A DNA stretch of 36,813 nucleotides from an uncultured Eubacterium sp. (GTDB taxonomy: Bacteria > Bacillota > Clostridia > Oscillospirales > Acutalibacteraceae), in assembly GCA_910577215.1 (NCBI GenBank), contig CAJTMQ010000007.1, forward strand, positions 751 to 37,563, given 5' to 3'. The notes beneath the pieces are model-generated. The model was given only the letters and a program-made list of their open reading frames with translations, was not told where the DNA came from and searched no databases. Positions 1 through 8,183 of the stretch are shown here, in pieces (the first letter of the stretch is position 1; the number at the start of each line of letters is the position of its first letter). Both the position numbers and the translations under genes were made by a program.

Positions 1-140
1 TGTAACAAAAATCATAATTTTCACCTAAAAAATTTACAAATTACTCTTTTAAATAGTTATTAAAAATGTTAAACTAATGTAAGCATATGAAATGCAATTT
101 TACATATATAATATATTTTATTTCAAAAGGTGTCAAGTCT

Positions 141-1511
141 ATGAAAAAAACAATCAGAGTTATTTTCTCGCTTATTACCATAATTACAATTTTATTATCA
201 TCTTTTTCTGCTTACGGTGCAGTTTATGCTCCGGATGTGGAATTATATTCGGAAGCATATATGCTTGTTAATCTGGATGACAGCTCATTTCCCGTTGTTG
301 CCCAGAAAAATCAGGATAAAAGAATGTATCCCGCATCACTTACAAAAATTGTTACCGCCATGGTTGCAATAAATAAAGTTGAGGATTTAACATTAACAAC
401 ATCTGTTTCCAAGGAAGCTTATAATATTCTGCTTGGTACAGGAGCCCAGGTGGCAGATCTTAAAATCGGAAATGTTTTAACAATAGAGCAGCTTCTTTAT
501 CTTACATTGGTTCATTCTGCCTGTGATGCAACTGAGGTGCTGGCAGAGTATGTAGGCGGCAGCCGCGAAAACTTTGTTTCGATGATGAATGAGTACAGCG
601 CTTCCTTAGGCTGCACAGGAACTAATTTTGTAAATCCTGACGGTTTGCATGATGAAAATCAATATACAACTGCTGCCGATATGGTTAAAATTGCATTGGA
701 TGCAATGAAAAATGATACTTTTATGAAGATGGCAACAACAACGCAGTATGAATACAACGGAACAGTTTTTTACCATACCAATTTGATGCTTAATGCCGGC
801 TATCTTTCCTATTATTATGAATATGCACAGGGTATTAAAACGGGCTCAACAGAAGAGGCCGGTTATTGTGTTGTTACAAAGGCAAGCAAGGATGGATATA
901 ATTATCTTGCCGTTGTTATGGGTGCACCGGTTATAGATTATAATAATGACGGATATGTTGAAAAATGTTCATTTATTGATGCTGCTTCGCTGTTTAAATG
1001 GGCATTTAATACGCTTAAATACAGCACTGTTTTTGAAGAAAATGAAATAGTATCTGAGGTGGCGGTTAAAAATGGTAAGGATGTGGATACTGTTCAGCTT
1101 GTTGCAGATAAAAAGATTAATGCAATTGTTATGTCCAGTTTTGATAAATCAACAATTATAGTTGAAACAGTGGACAAGCCTACAGAAATATCGGCACCTG
1201 TTAAAAAGGGCGATGTAATTTGCAAGGCAAAGGTTATATTCGGCGGTGAAATTATAACACAGGTTGATCTGGTAGCAGCAGAGGATGTTGAGCTTTCAAC
1301 CTTTTTAACAATCATTAATGCACTTAAAGGCTTTTTTTCTTTAACTGTTGTAAAAATAGTAATTGCTACTGTTATTTTATTTGTGGTTGTATATGTATTT
1401 CTTGTATTCAATAATACAAAAAAGGGAAAAGCAAAGAGAAAAAAACGCGATGATATTTATCATGATGAAAATGATACGGATTATCTGCCTCCGCCAATGC
1501 CGAGAAGATAA
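141..1511 (+). CDS. D-alanyl-D-alanine carboxypeptidase, peptidase family S11 (DacA/DacF-like)
   Basis: Predicted low-molecular-weight penicillin-binding protein that trims the terminal D-Ala from peptidoglycan stem peptides outside the membrane. From the ATG at 141 (AAAGGTG Shine-Dalgarno about 8 bases upstream) it has 456 residues. A longer frame from 87 adds a poor N-terminus before the signal peptide. Residues 1-25 are a signal peptide (MKK, hydrophobic core, SAYGA). The active-site tetrad SLTK is at 66-69 and KTGS at 233-236. The second motif, normally SxN, reads SAC (126-128). After the usual C-terminal domain comes a membrane helix (about 400-424) and a 31-residue basic, proline-ended tail predicted to lie in the cytoplasm. 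Family S11 is clear; the exact paralogue is not. I found no convincing promoter in bases 1-140. Confidence 0.9.
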   Translation: MKKTIRVIFSLITIITILLSSFSAYGAVYAPDVELYSEAYMLVNLDDSSFPVVAQKNQDKRMYPASLTKIVTAMVAINKVEDLTLTTSVSKEAYNILLGTGAQVADLKIGNVLTIEQLLYLTLVHSACDATEVLAEYVGGSRENFVSMMNEYSASLGCTGTNFVNPDGLHDENQYTTAADMVKIALDAMKNDTFMKMATTTQYEYNGTVFYHTNLMLNAGYLSYYYEYAQGIKTGSTEEAGYCVVTKASKDGYNYLAVVMGAPVIDYNNDGYVEKCSFIDAASLFKWAFNTLKYSTVFEENEIVSEVAVKNGKDVDTVQLVADKKINAIVMSSFDKSTIIVETVDKPTEISAPVKKGDVICKAKVIFGGEIITQVDLVAAEDVELSTFLTIINALKGFFSLTVVKIVIATVILFVVVYVFLVFNNTKKGKAKRKKRDDIYHDENDTDYLPPPMPRR

Positions 1512-1540
1512 TTTTTAATAAATTTGGTAAATTGCAGTAA

Positions 1541-1569
1541 TTGACGAATAATACATTATTGTGTATAAT
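1541..1569 (+). promoter_or_regulatory. Sigma-A promoter for the XRE regulator
   Basis: TTGACG (1541-1546), a 17-base spacer and a perfect TATAAT (1564-1569) lie just after the carboxypeptidase gene. Transcription should start near 1576. The -10 box overlaps a possible GTG start at 1561, which argues against that start. Confidence 0.75.
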
Positions 1570-1593
1570 TATCACAATGCGAGGTGCTTTGTG

Positions 1594-2028
1594 ATGAAGA
1601 AGATAGTTGAAAGAACAGATATAGCAAAAAAATTAATCGAATTAAGGAAAGAACACGGACTGAATGCTACAGAGGCAGCCAATTTAATAGGTATTAATCA
1701 TAATAACTATAGAAAGTATGAAACAAAGGTTACTCCTAAAAGTGATGTTCTGCTGAAGATTGCCGAGTTTTATGGTGTTTCGGTGGACTATATTATATGC
1801 GGAGAAGATAATGCCAATGTTTCCGATGTATCAAAGGACATAAACGGTACTTCTGAAATGAAAACACATTTTATTGTGCGTAATCCCGAAAGTGAATACA
1901 AAGTTGTTGAAAATAATATCGAAGAGCTTTCGGAACTTGAAATTATGGTTATAAATAAATTGCGTACAATCAGCAGTGAGGACAGGGCAGATGTAGCCAA
2001 GTATCTTAACCGTAAAACAGATGTTTAA
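1594..2028 (+). CDS. XRE-family helix-turn-helix transcriptional regulator
   Basis: DNA-binding regulator of 144 residues, cytoplasmic, target unknown. An N-terminal HTH_3/XRE domain spans about residues 9-66, with the typical pattern of an LRKEHGLN helix, a recognition region around NHNNYRKYE and the closing stretch LLKIAEFYGVSVDYI. A polar linker follows. A short acidic-helical C-terminal segment (about 112-144, ELSELEIMVINKLRTIS...) resembles the tail of many clostridial XRE regulators. The start at 1594 has GAGGTG seven bases upstream and lies downstream of the promoter. The gene stands alone between its promoter and a terminator, so it is probably a monocistronic, possibly self-regulating gene. 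No operator is apparent. Confidence 0.85.
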   Translation: MKKIVERTDIAKKLIELRKEHGLNATEAANLIGINHNNYRKYETKVTPKSDVLLKIAEFYGVSVDYIICGEDNANVSDVSKDINGTSEMKTHFIVRNPESEYKVVENNIEELSELEIMVINKLRTISSEDRADVAKYLNRKTDV

Positions 2029-2040
2029 TAGTCACAGAAT

Positions 2041-2079
2041 AAAAAGGTAGTAATACAATTCAGTATTACTACCTTTTTT
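2041..2079. terminator. Bidirectional intrinsic terminator between convergent genes
   Basis: A perfect 11-bp stem (GGTAGTAATAC at 2046-2056 with GTATTACTACC at 2063-2073, loop AATTCA) is followed by six T on the plus strand and preceded by five A, which give a U-run on the minus strand. It ends the XRE gene and, in the other direction, the nagB-metG-tatD unit. Confidence 0.9.
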
Positions 2080-2847
2080 CTATAGATTATATAGTTTTTT
2101 TGCATTTTCAGCAGTTATGTTTAAAAGCTGCTGTGTATCCATACCAAGTTCATTTCCTATGCGTTCGGCGATGTATGGAATTAATGAGGAATCATTCCTT
2201 TTACCTCTTTCAGGCTCAGGTGCAAGATATGGGCAGTCCGTTTCAAGAACCAATCGTTCAAGCGGAATTTCATGAACAACCTCAAGGCTCTTTCTTGCAT
2301 TTTTAAAGGTTACAACTCCGTTTAGTCCTATATACATCCCAAGCTTGATAATTTCTTTTGCCATTTCCTTGGAACCTGAAAAGCAGTGAACAACCCCCTT
2401 CGGTTTTGTTGCCTTCAGAATATCGAGAGTATCACCGTGAGCCTCACGGTCATGTACGATAACAGGCATATCGAGCCGTTTTGCAAGTTCAATCTGGGCT
2501 GTAAAGAATTTCTTCTGAACTTCCTTGCTGCTGCTCATCCAATGGTAATCAAGACCTATTTCACCAATTGCAACACATTTTTTATTTTCGGCATATTTTT
2601 CTATTTTCTCAATATCGGAAGTGTCTGCACCCTCAAGACATTCGGGATGAAAGCCTGCAGCAAAATAAAAGTAGTCATATTCATCTGCAAGCTGTTTGTT
2701 GAGCTCTGTTGTTTCCAGATCACATCCGCAGCTTACAACCTTTGTTATACCTTTGCCTTGAAGTTCCGATAAAAGCTCTTTACGGTCGGAACCGAACTTT
2801 TTATCATCATAATGGCTGTGTGTATCAAAAATATTATTATACATCAT
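2080..2847 (-). CDS. tatD: TatD-family metal-dependent DNase
   Basis: Metal-dependent hydrolase of the TatD/YcfH type (TIM-barrel amidohydrolase superfamily), 255 residues, close to the usual family length. Members are 3'-5' exonucleases or DNases with roles proposed in DNA repair and turnover. The metal ligands expected for the family are all visible: HSH in DTHSHYD (H10, H12), E96 in IGEIGLDYHW, H132 in VHDREAH, H154 in VVHCFSGS and D204 in LETDCPYLAPEP. Two ATGs occur in tandem (2847 and 2844). The first shares a base with the metG stop codon (TAATG), which suggests translational coupling. It is the last gene of the nagB unit. A metG-tatD pairing is common in Firmicutes. Confidence 0.93.
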   Translation of the reverse strand: MMYNNIFDTHSHYDDKKFGSDRKELLSELQGKGITKVVSCGCDLETTELNKQLADEYDYFYFAAGFHPECLEGADTSDIEKIEKYAENKKCVAIGEIGLDYHWMSSSKEVQKKFFTAQIELAKRLDMPVIVHDREAHGDTLDILKATKPKGVVHCFSGSKEMAKEIIKLGMYIGLNGVVTFKNARKSLEVVHEIPLERLVLETDCPYLAPEPERGKRNDSSLIPYIAERIGNELGMDTQQLLNITAENAKKLYNL

Positions 2848-4793
2848 TATCTTAACTGAGTTCCCGGATCAATACCGTCAACAAACATAACTTTAACGCC
2901 GCCGTCTGCCGTATCGCCTGCAAGAAGCATACCGTTGCTCATTTCACCGCAAAGTTTTGCAGGTTTGAGATTTGCAACAATTACCACGGATTTTCCGATT
3001 AAATCCTCAGGCTTATACCATGGTGCAATGCCTGAAACAATCTGCCTTAATTCAGATGTTCCGTCATTAACCTGAATTTTCAGAAGCTTTTTGGCTTTTT
3101 TTATTGGTTCGCATTCAACGATTTTTGCAACACGAAGCTCAACCTTTGTAAAATCGTCAAAGTTGATTTCAGGAAGCTGCACAGGCTCGTTTGCCGTTTT
3201 GTTGCTTGCTTCATCAATTTGCTTCTGAATAAGCGCATTTAATTCTTCAATTTCCTTATCAACATCAATTCTCGGAAATAAAGCAGCACCTTTTTTCACT
3301 GTAACATCAGCAGGGAGTACACCTGTTTTTCCTGCATTTTCATAAGTGATAAGGTTTTCATCTGCACCAATCTGTTCCCAGACTTTCGGCATAGTTGAGG
3401 GCATAAAGCAGGAAAGAAGTGTTGTGCTTACACGGATTGCTTCAAGAAGATTGTAGAGCACGGATGCCAGACGTGCCTTTTTGTTTTCATCCTTGCCTAA
3501 AATCCAGGGAGTTGTTTCATCAATATATTTATTTGCTCTTGAAATCACCTTGAAGATTTCTGCAAGTGCATTATTTATCTGGGTTTCATCAATGTATTTG
3601 TCTGTTTTGTCACGAAGTGATGTAACCATATCAAGAAGCTCATTATCAATATCTTCAGCTTCTCTTTCAGCAGGAAGTGTGCCTCCGAAGTATTTTTCAA
3701 CCATTGCAACTGTTCTTGAAACAAGATTTCCAAGATCGTTAGCAAGATCTGAGTTAATGCGGTTAATCATTATTTCGTTAGAGAAGGAGCTGTCTGCACC
3801 GAGTGCCATTTCTCTTAAAATGTGGTATCTTATAGCATCACAGCCGTAGCGTTCACCCAAAACAAACGGATCAACAACATTTCCTATAGATTTCGACATT
3901 TTCTGACCGTTAAAGGTAATCCAGCCATGCACAGCAAGATGCTTTGGCAAGGGAAGTTCAAGTGCCATAAGCATAGCAGGCCAGATGATTGCATGGAATC
4001 TCATAATATCCTTTGCAACCATATGAACATTTGCCGGCCAGAACTTATTGTAATCATTGTATGCTTCATTCTGATAACCAAGTGCAGTAATGTAGTTTGA
4101 AAGTGCATCAATCCATACATAAACAACGTGCTTTTCGTCAAAGGTTACAGGAATTCCCCATGTAAATGAGGTTCTTGAAACACAAAGATCCTCAAGCCCC
4201 GGTTTGATAAAGTTGTTTACCAGCTCAGTTGCTCTTGATTTTGGCTGAAGATAATCTGTTTCAGTTAAAAGCTTTTCAATCTTTTCTGCAAAAGGGGCCA
4301 TTTTAAAGAAATAGGCCTCCTCAGATGCTTCAACAACATCTCTGCCGCAGTCAGGGCATTTTCCGTCAATAAGCTGACTGTCTGTCCAGAAACTTTCACA
4401 GGGTGTACAGTATTTACCTGTATATTTACCCTTGTAAATATATCCCTTGTCATAAAGTGCTTTAAATATTTTCTGAACAGCTTCAATGTGATAATCATCT
4501 GTTGTTCTGATGTATCTGTCGTAGCTGATATTCATATAGCTCCAGAGATTTTTGAAGGTTTCAACAATTTCATCAACATATGCCTTCGGAGTGATTCCTT
4601 TTTCAGCTGCTTTCTGCTCAATTTTAAGTCCGTGCTCATCAGTTCCTGTTAAGAACATAACATCCTTGCCCTGCAAACGTTTATATCTTGCTATGGAATC
4701 ACAGGCAACTGTTGTGTAGCAGTGACCGATATGCGGGTTTCCGGATGGGTAGTATATAGGAGTAGTTATATAAAATTTTTCTTTTTCTGCCAT
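2847..4793 (-). CDS. metG: Methionyl-tRNA synthetase with C-terminal tRNA-binding domain
   Basis: Class I aminoacyl-tRNA synthetase that charges tRNA-Met, cytoplasmic, 648 residues. The catalytic Rossmann fold carries the HIGH signature at 21-24 (NPHIGH) and KMSKS at 298-302. The connective zinc knuckle has C129-x2-C132 and C146-x2-C149. The alpha-helical anticodon-binding domain follows. A C-terminal OB-fold tRNA-binding/dimerisation domain (about 548-648, around FTKVELRVAKI) ends the protein, as is usual in clostridia. AAGGAG lies just upstream of the ATG. It is the third gene of the nagB unit, 26 bases after the preceding gene. No T-box leader is present at this position. Confidence 0.98.
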   Translation of the reverse strand: MAEKEKFYITTPIYYPSGNPHIGHCYTTVACDSIARYKRLQGKDVMFLTGTDEHGLKIEQKAAEKGITPKAYVDEIVETFKNLWSYMNISYDRYIRTTDDYHIEAVQKIFKALYDKGYIYKGKYTGKYCTPCESFWTDSQLIDGKCPDCGRDVVEASEEAYFFKMAPFAEKIEKLLTETDYLQPKSRATELVNNFIKPGLEDLCVSRTSFTWGIPVTFDEKHVVYVWIDALSNYITALGYQNEAYNDYNKFWPANVHMVAKDIMRFHAIIWPAMLMALELPLPKHLAVHGWITFNGQKMSKSIGNVVDPFVLGERYGCDAIRYHILREMALGADSSFSNEIMINRINSDLANDLGNLVSRTVAMVEKYFGGTLPAEREAEDIDNELLDMVTSLRDKTDKYIDETQINNALAEIFKVISRANKYIDETTPWILGKDENKKARLASVLYNLLEAIRVSTTLLSCFMPSTMPKVWEQIGADENLITYENAGKTGVLPADVTVKKGAALFPRIDVDKEIEELNALIQKQIDEASNKTANEPVQLPEINFDDFTKVELRVAKIVECEPIKKAKKLLKIQVNDGTSELRQIVSGIAPWYKPEDLIGKSVVIVANLKPAKLCGEMSNGMLLAGDTADGGVKVMFVDGIDPGTQLR

Positions 4794-4819
4794 TAGAATT
4801 CTCCTTATTATAATCTGTT

Positions 4820-5350
4820 TTACACGAGATTGAAATCGGATGTCTGACCTGTTTCAATAATTGTTTCGGTTGCATCTCCGTTTGAGAGATTAACTTTTAC
4901 GGATGCATATTTTTCACCATTTTTTACAATTGCAAAATAGTTATACTCGTTTTCCGTAACAGTGCTGTTTACCTGATAGTCTTTTCCGTAATGATCTGAA
5001 AGCATATCCAGTACTTCCTTAACATTTAACGGAAGTGAATAATTTTTTGAAGGACTATAGGGTTTTGCAGTTGATTTTTCGGTGGTTTGGTATTCGCTGC
5101 TGTCAGATGTATTTTCAGATGGATTATCTGTAATATTATCAATAACATTGTTTGTGTTACTGCCATTTGTATTTACAATATCAGAAGATGAAATTGATTC
5201 TGTTTCCGTTTCCGTTTCCGTTTCCGTGTTTTTGAATGACCCTTTAAAAAACATTACAGCAATAGCCGCAATCACAATAACGGCAATGAGAATGAAAAGG
5301 ATGTTTCTTACAACGTTAGTATTCTTTTTTTCTTTGTTTTTATTTGCCAT
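4820..5350 (-). CDS. Membrane-anchored protein of unknown function with TE-repeat linker
   Basis: I do not recognise this 176-residue protein. It has a lysine/asparagine-rich N-terminus, one strongly hydrophobic segment (about 15-35, VVRNILFILIAVIVIAAIA) and then a low-complexity Thr/Glu/Ser/Asn linker (about 40-103) that begins with an exact TETETETETE run. A compact C-terminal region follows (about 104-176, starting YSLPLNVKEVLDML). That C-terminal part looks like a small alpha/beta domain, predicted outside the cell. There is no lipobox, so it should be a type II anchored protein. It sits 30 bases after nagB and 26 before metG, so it is co-transcribed with them. A ribosome binding site (AAAGG) is present. 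Function cannot be inferred from position alone. Confidence 0.75.
   Translation of the reverse strand: MANKNKEKKNTNVVRNILFILIAVIVIAAIAVMFFKGSFKNTETETETETESISSSDIVNTNGSNTNNVIDNITDNPSENTSDSSEYQTTEKSTAKPYSPSKNYSLPLNVKEVLDMLSDHYGKDYQVNSTVTENEYNYFAIVKNGEKYASVKVNLSNGDATETIIETGQTSDFNLV
5202..5226. repeat. Hexanucleotide tandem repeat (GTTTCC)x4
   Basis: Four perfect copies of GTTTCC on the plus strand encode the Thr-Glu repeats of the anchored protein. The unit is six bases, so copy-number changes would lengthen or shorten the linker by two residues without a frameshift. Confidence 0.85.
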
Positions 5351-5380
5351 AATAATCAGACCTTTCCGAAATTTCTGAAT

Positions 5381-6106
5381 TTATAAAAGAGAAGCGGCAT
5401 CTCTGTCCAGCATAAGGGTTACATCGGTATGGAACTGTAATACGGAAGCGGGGCATTCAGGTGTAACATTTCCGTCTATAAGCTGCTTTATTGCATTTGC
5501 TTTGTTTTTTCCAAGGGCAATTATAAGAATTTTCTTTGCCTGCATAATAGAGCCTATTCCCATTGTAACTGCCTTTGTCGGTACCTCTTCAATTGATTTG
5601 AAGAAACGGCTGTTATCCTTAACCGTGCTTTCCTTAAGCTCAACAATGTGACTCCAGCGCTGGAAGCAATCACTCGGCTCATTAAAAGCAATATGACCGT
5701 TAGAGCCGATACCGAGAAGCTGAATGTCTATTCCGCCTGCTTCTTTGATTCTGTTTTCATAATCAATGCATTCCTTTTCAAGATCTTCGGCATTACCGTT
5801 AAGGAAGTTGATACTGTCTTCAGGAATATTGATATGGTCAAAAAGGTTTTCATGCATAAATGAATGATAAGAATTTTTATCCTTAACATCAAGATTTACA
5901 TATTCATCAAGATTAAAGGTTGTTACCTTTGAAAAATCTATTGCACCTTTTTTGTACAGTTCTATCATCTGCTTATATGGTTTAAGAGGGGTAGAGCCTG
6001 TTGCGAGTCCTAAAACGGAATCAGGCTTTTGAAGCACCTGACCGCACATATAGTTGCCTGCTGCGATTCCGATTTGTTCTTCATTGTCATAAATAAGTAC
6101 GTTCAT
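5381..6106 (-). CDS. nagB: Glucosamine-6-phosphate deaminase
   Basis: Converts glucosamine-6-phosphate to fructose-6-phosphate and ammonia, linking amino-sugar use and cell-wall precursor pools to glycolysis. It has 241 residues, the size of the short Firmicutes form without the C-terminal extension of enteric NagB. The phosphate loop LGLATGSTP is at 32-40, the catalytic acid/base region FNLDEY (D67) at 65-70, and GIGSNGHIAFNEP at 132-144 supplies the catalytic H138 and E143. The position equivalent to enteric D141 is N136 here, as I recall for Firmicutes enzymes. A good Shine-Dalgarno (AGAAGGAG) precedes the ATG. It is the first gene of a unit that continues into an unknown membrane protein, metG and tatD. 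No nagA lies nearby. Confidence 0.96.
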   Translation of the reverse strand: MNVLIYDNEEQIGIAAGNYMCGQVLQKPDSVLGLATGSTPLKPYKQMIELYKKGAIDFSKVTTFNLDEYVNLDVKDKNSYHSFMHENLFDHINIPEDSINFLNGNAEDLEKECIDYENRIKEAGGIDIQLLGIGSNGHIAFNEPSDCFQRWSHIVELKESTVKDNSRFFKSIEEVPTKAVTMGIGSIMQAKKILIIALGKNKANAIKQLIDGNVTPECPASVLQFHTDVTLMLDRDAASLL

Positions 6107-6169
6107 AAATATTTCTCCTTCTTTTAGATATATACATCATATATTATATTTAATAGTGTTTTGCAAACT

Positions 6170-6197
6170 ATTATAAACCAATTTTCTTTACTGTCAA
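6170..6197 (-). promoter_or_regulatory. Consensus promoter of the nagB-metG-tatD unit
   Basis: On the minus strand, TTGACA (6197-6192) and TATAAT (6175-6170) are both perfect and are separated by 16 bases. The start point would be near 6162, giving a leader of about 55 bases. I saw no clear NagR-type operator palindrome around it. Confidence 0.8.
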
Positions 6198-6213
6198 TAA
6201 ATTTTGCTTCAAA

Positions 6214-7845
6214 TTATTTTCTTTCTGCACTTACAAAAGAGACTCTTCCCGAGCCCGGGTGAAACTGCACACCGGTTACACCCTTTGCACTTGCATAATA
6301 GCTTGATTCATAAAAAAGTGGAACATAGCAATGTGAAGCAATGAGCTTTTCCTCACATATTCTGCACGCCGCAGCAGTGTTCGCGGTATCTGCAGATTTT
6401 GCATTCTGAAGGGCAGATTCAAATGCAGATGTATCAAAGCCAGTAATATTTGAGTCCGTGAATAGCTGCAGGAATGAAACGGGGCTTGAAGCGGTTGCGG
6501 TTAATGGGTAAAGCGCAATATCATATTCACCTAAATTGACTGCTGTTTTTAATTCGCTTTCCGTTAATGTTTCAAGCTTCAAAGAAAAATTAATCTTTTT
6601 ATCTTCTTCCGCATTGGAAATAGAACCTATACTGCTTTGAATTCCCTGAAGAAGCAGCTTAGCAATATCCTCCATATTTTTCGGAGTAAGAACAGTTAAG
6701 TCAATTGTGTATGTTGAGGTTGCTTCTACAGCCGTTTTCCAAAGTGAAACCGCTTTGGAGGAGTCACTTTTCTCGGTGACATCAAATGAGTTATCCGTGT
6801 AGGAAGCATTTTCAGTTTTGCACGATGGGGGAATAAAACCCTTTGCTTTTGTAAGATACGGATATTTCTCCAAGTCTATGTCAGACAACGATAATGCAAT
6901 TGCGTGGCGGGCATTTCCTGCGGAAAGAATACCGCTGTTTGTATTCATCACAAGGGTCCAAGTGGTATTGCTGTACGGCAATAAGGTAATACCGCTTTTA
7001 TCGCTTATTTCAATGCTTTCATATCCTCTGATATATGCCGCATCATAATATCCGCTCTTGATTTGGTCTGCAAGGCTGGTGCCTTCATCAACAATTTTAA
7101 AGGTAAGGTCTGTTGCCTTTGCAGGTGAAGGTCCGTTATAGCTTTTGTTTTTCTTTAATACATACGAAGTGTCAAGCACGCTTGTAACAGCAAATTGACC
7201 GTTGAACAGTGTATACTGCCAGTTCAGTCCGTAGCGTCCGTTTGTTTTATCAAAAAATTCCTCATTGCAGGGCATTGCAACAGCAGTGGACAGTGTCTGT
7301 AAAAAAGTGCTGTCAGGGGAAGAAAGCCATATTTCAAGTGTGTAGTTATCAATTGCATTTACGCCAAGCTCGGATTTGTCAAGCTGACCTGCATTGATTT
7401 TAGGTGCATTCTCTATAACGGAAATTGTTGAATAGAGAGGGCAGTCGGTATTCGGATCGGCGGCTCTCTGAAGCGCAAAAGCAAAATCAAAGGCTGTTAT
7501 TTCCGGATTATATTTTTCTCCCATACGCTTTGCCACTTTGTCATATATGTACCAGCGAAGATCTTTCTGCAGATGGAATGTATATTTAAGTCCGTTTTCA
7601 CTTATTTCCCATGATTCGGCACAGCCCGGAATGATATTGCCGTCATCATCGCAGCGGACAAGCCCTTCATAGCAGTTTTCAATCAGCAGGAATTCATCGG
7701 CGGTGGAAGCCACCTGAGGGTCGTAGCTGTTTATGTTTCCGCCGAAGGGATAAATCATATCCATATATTCGGTTTTTGAACCGCAGCCTGCAAAAACTGC
7801 GGTTATTGTAATTAAAGTAAGCAGAATGCATACAATTTTTTTCAT
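6214..7845 (-). CDS. Oligopeptide-type ABC transporter substrate-binding lipoprotein (SBP_bac_5)
   Basis: Extracellular solute-binding protein of the OppA/DppA family, 543 residues from the ATG at 7845. That start is preferred because GTGGTGAT directly upstream pairs with the 16S rRNA end and because it puts MKK at the front of the signal peptide; in-frame starts exist at 7851 and 7866. The lipobox VFAGC gives a lipidated Cys21. Family features include an early stretch resembling YPFGGNINSYDPQ, the ENCYEGLVRCDDDGNIIPG strand and a GLKYTFHLQKDLRW block (the usual L.F.LR..V.W region). A charged linker near the C-terminus is followed by the closing YVPLFYESSYYAS. No permease or ATPase genes are adjacent, so it must use a transporter encoded elsewhere or act as a sensor. 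The substrate is unknown. Confidence 0.9.
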   Translation of the reverse strand: MKKIVCILLTLITITAVFAGCGSKTEYMDMIYPFGGNINSYDPQVASTADEFLLIENCYEGLVRCDDDGNIIPGCAESWEISENGLKYTFHLQKDLRWYIYDKVAKRMGEKYNPEITAFDFAFALQRAADPNTDCPLYSTISVIENAPKINAGQLDKSELGVNAIDNYTLEIWLSSPDSTFLQTLSTAVAMPCNEEFFDKTNGRYGLNWQYTLFNGQFAVTSVLDTSYVLKKNKSYNGPSPAKATDLTFKIVDEGTSLADQIKSGYYDAAYIRGYESIEISDKSGITLLPYSNTTWTLVMNTNSGILSAGNARHAIALSLSDIDLEKYPYLTKAKGFIPPSCKTENASYTDNSFDVTEKSDSSKAVSLWKTAVEATSTYTIDLTVLTPKNMEDIAKLLLQGIQSSIGSISNAEEDKKINFSLKLETLTESELKTAVNLGEYDIALYPLTATASSPVSFLQLFTDSNITGFDTSAFESALQNAKSADTANTAAACRICEEKLIASHCYVPLFYESSYYASAKGVTGVQFHPGSGRVSFVSAERK

Positions 7846-7873
7846 ATTCATCACCACATATCTCAATTTAAAT

Positions 7874-7902
7874 ATTATAGCAGATTATATATACTTTGAA
7901 AA
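7874..7902 (-). promoter_or_regulatory. Predicted promoter of the substrate-binding protein gene
   Basis: On the minus strand a perfect TATAAT (7879-7874) lies 17 bases from a weak -35 (TTTTCA, 7902-7897). Transcription would start about 20 bases before the start codon. Confidence 0.55.
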
Positions 7903-8008
7903 GATACAAAAAAACAATTTTTCATTAATAAATATGACTAAATTAGAAACACACGGAACGGCATAACAAAAACTTTTGCATTTTTTTTGATTTTAATCAA
8001 AATTTTTA

Positions 8009-8037
8009 TTGACATATAACAAGTTAGATATTATTAT
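8009..8037 (+). promoter_or_regulatory. rpoBC promoter
   Basis: TTGACA (8009-8014), a 17-base spacer and TATTAT (8032-8037) lie downstream of an AT-rich tract. The predicted start near 8044 leaves a leader of about 140 bases before rpoB. Confidence 0.75.
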
Positions 8038-8183
8038 AAATGCACATTAAAATGGAATAAGTTGTGTTTTCAGTAAGTTTTTGCTTTTCTGCGAAACGGG
8101 AAATATTGAATTTTTACGTCGCTTTTTCAGCACAATATCTTCATTTTTCAGTAAATCAACAAAGAAACGGAGTGATTACCGGT

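Larger units (their letters stand above)
7846..8183. other. Divergent intergenic region between the binding-protein gene and rpoB
   Basis: This 338-base gene-free stretch holds the two divergent promoters and the rpoB leader of about 140 bases. An 8-bp inverted repeat (TTTTGATT 7985-7992 / AATCAAAA 7995-8002) in an AT tract lies just upstream of the rpoB -35, where an UP element would sit. The leader contains an open frame continuous with rpoB, but its sequence does not look like an RpoB N-terminus. I saw no stable terminator, riboswitch or L10-type leader structure. Confidence 0.6.

Noticed and set aside
1523..1536. 14-base sequence TTTGGTAAATTGCA also present at 15757-15770
   Set aside because: In an AT-rich window of this size, exact 14-base matches are expected by chance.
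1561..1593. GTG start at 1561 for the XRE regulator
   Set aside because: This GTG overlaps the -10 box of the gene's promoter, so it would lie upstream of the transcript start.
5202..5226. Phase-variable repeat
   Set aside because: The unit is six bases, so changes stay in frame and cannot switch the gene on or off.
8064..8183. N-terminal extension of rpoB from an upstream in-frame start
   Set aside because: The 40 extra codons do not resemble any RpoB N-terminus, and the ATG at 8184 begins the expected MV-V---QLG pattern with a usable Shine-Dalgarno.
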